From assembly GCF_009707325.1 (NCBI RefSeq), contig NZ_CP046103.1, forward strand, positions 4,784,744 through 4,848,743: a stretch of DNA of 64,000 nucleotides. Direction: 5' to 3'. Positions 62,734 to 64,000 of this stretch are shown here, in pieces. The stretch is from Pseudomonas sp. IB20. Lineage in GTDB: Bacteria; Pseudomonadota; Gammaproteobacteria; Pseudomonadales; Pseudomonadaceae. Under the pieces are notes generated by a model. That model was not told where the DNA came from. It saw only the letters and a list, made by a program, of their open reading frames with translations, and ran no database searches. A program made the position numbers and the translations under genes. Positions within the stretch are counted from its first letter, which is position 1, and each line of letters starts with the position of its first letter.

Positions 62734-64000
<1,267 letters not shown>

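Overview
The window is chromosomal DNA from a fluorescent Pseudomonas, most likely the P. fluorescens complex. Supporting signs are high GC, strong protein-level similarity and gene order matching the choline, glycine betaine and carnitine region that I know from P. aeruginosa (roughly PA5372-PA5421, partly rearranged), creBCD beside a retropepsin-like protease gene, DUF3077, and many extragenic palindromes (REP/REPIN) of the P. fluorescens type (core GTGGGAGCTGGCTTGCCTGC). No tRNA, rRNA, CRISPR array, prophage or transposase was seen.

Layout. 1-2.3 kb: end of a TonB-dependent siderophore receptor, a PepSY membrane protein and a small membrane protein. 2.4-10.5 kb: glutathione transferase, creD/creC/creB, a periplasmic protease-like protein, an acyltransferase, a DUF2780 protein, and an ECF sigma/anti-sigma pair. 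10.5-11.6 kb: a small gene broken by a REP fragment, then a highly structured leader with an upstream ORF in front of a DUF3077 gene. 11.65-20.5 kb (minus strand): glyA-soxB-soxD-soxA-soxG-purU-fdhA, which turns sarcosine into glycine and serine and handles the C1 units. 20.8-25.8 kb: TraX-like gene, threonine aldolase, gbcB and gbcA (glycine betaine to dimethylglycine). 25.8-26.6 kb: noncoding DNA with four consensus DnaA boxes in degenerate repeats. 26.6-34.5 kb (minus): dimethylglycine demethylase (dgcA, dgcB), two ETF-like subunits, a DUF5943 protein and a dipeptidase-like protein. 34.7-37.3 kb: LprI-like, DUF3010 and AAA-ATPase genes. 37.3-43.3 kb: carnitine regulator cdhR, caiX, cdhC, cdhA, cdhB and a gamma-butyrobetaine dioxygenase. 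43.6-45.1 kb: a small gene and gbdR. 45.6-56.9 kb: serine dehydratase, cbcXWV transporter, betT, betI, betB, betA. 57.1-59.9 kb: TldD/TldE-like pair. 60.2-64 kb: a RhlA-like HAA synthase with an MFS exporter, and the start of dbpA.

How it works together. Quaternary amines enter through BetT or CbcWV (with CbcX or CaiX). BetA and BetB make glycine betaine from choline. Gamma-butyrobetaine dioxygenase and CdhA/C/B bring gamma-butyrobetaine and carnitine to the same point. GbcAB, DgcAB (with its own ETF) and SoxBDAG remove the three methyl groups. GlyA and SdaB pass glycine through serine to pyruvate. PurU and FdhA deal with formyl-THF and formaldehyde. Regulators are BetI (clear 20-bp palindrome), GbdR and CdhR. 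A GGTCG-type direct repeat with 20-21 bp spacing lies before several target genes and is proposed here as the GbdR/CdhR site.

The most unusual items are the DnaA-box repeat cluster, the structured leader plus uORF before the DUF3077 gene, a probable minus-strand small RNA next to gbdR, an rhlA without rhlB, a dipeptidase-like protein lacking metal ligands, and three exact tandem duplications (149, 143 and 61 bp) at gene ends that may be biological or assembly artefacts. All function calls come from reading the translated sequence and recalled family knowledge; no database search was run.
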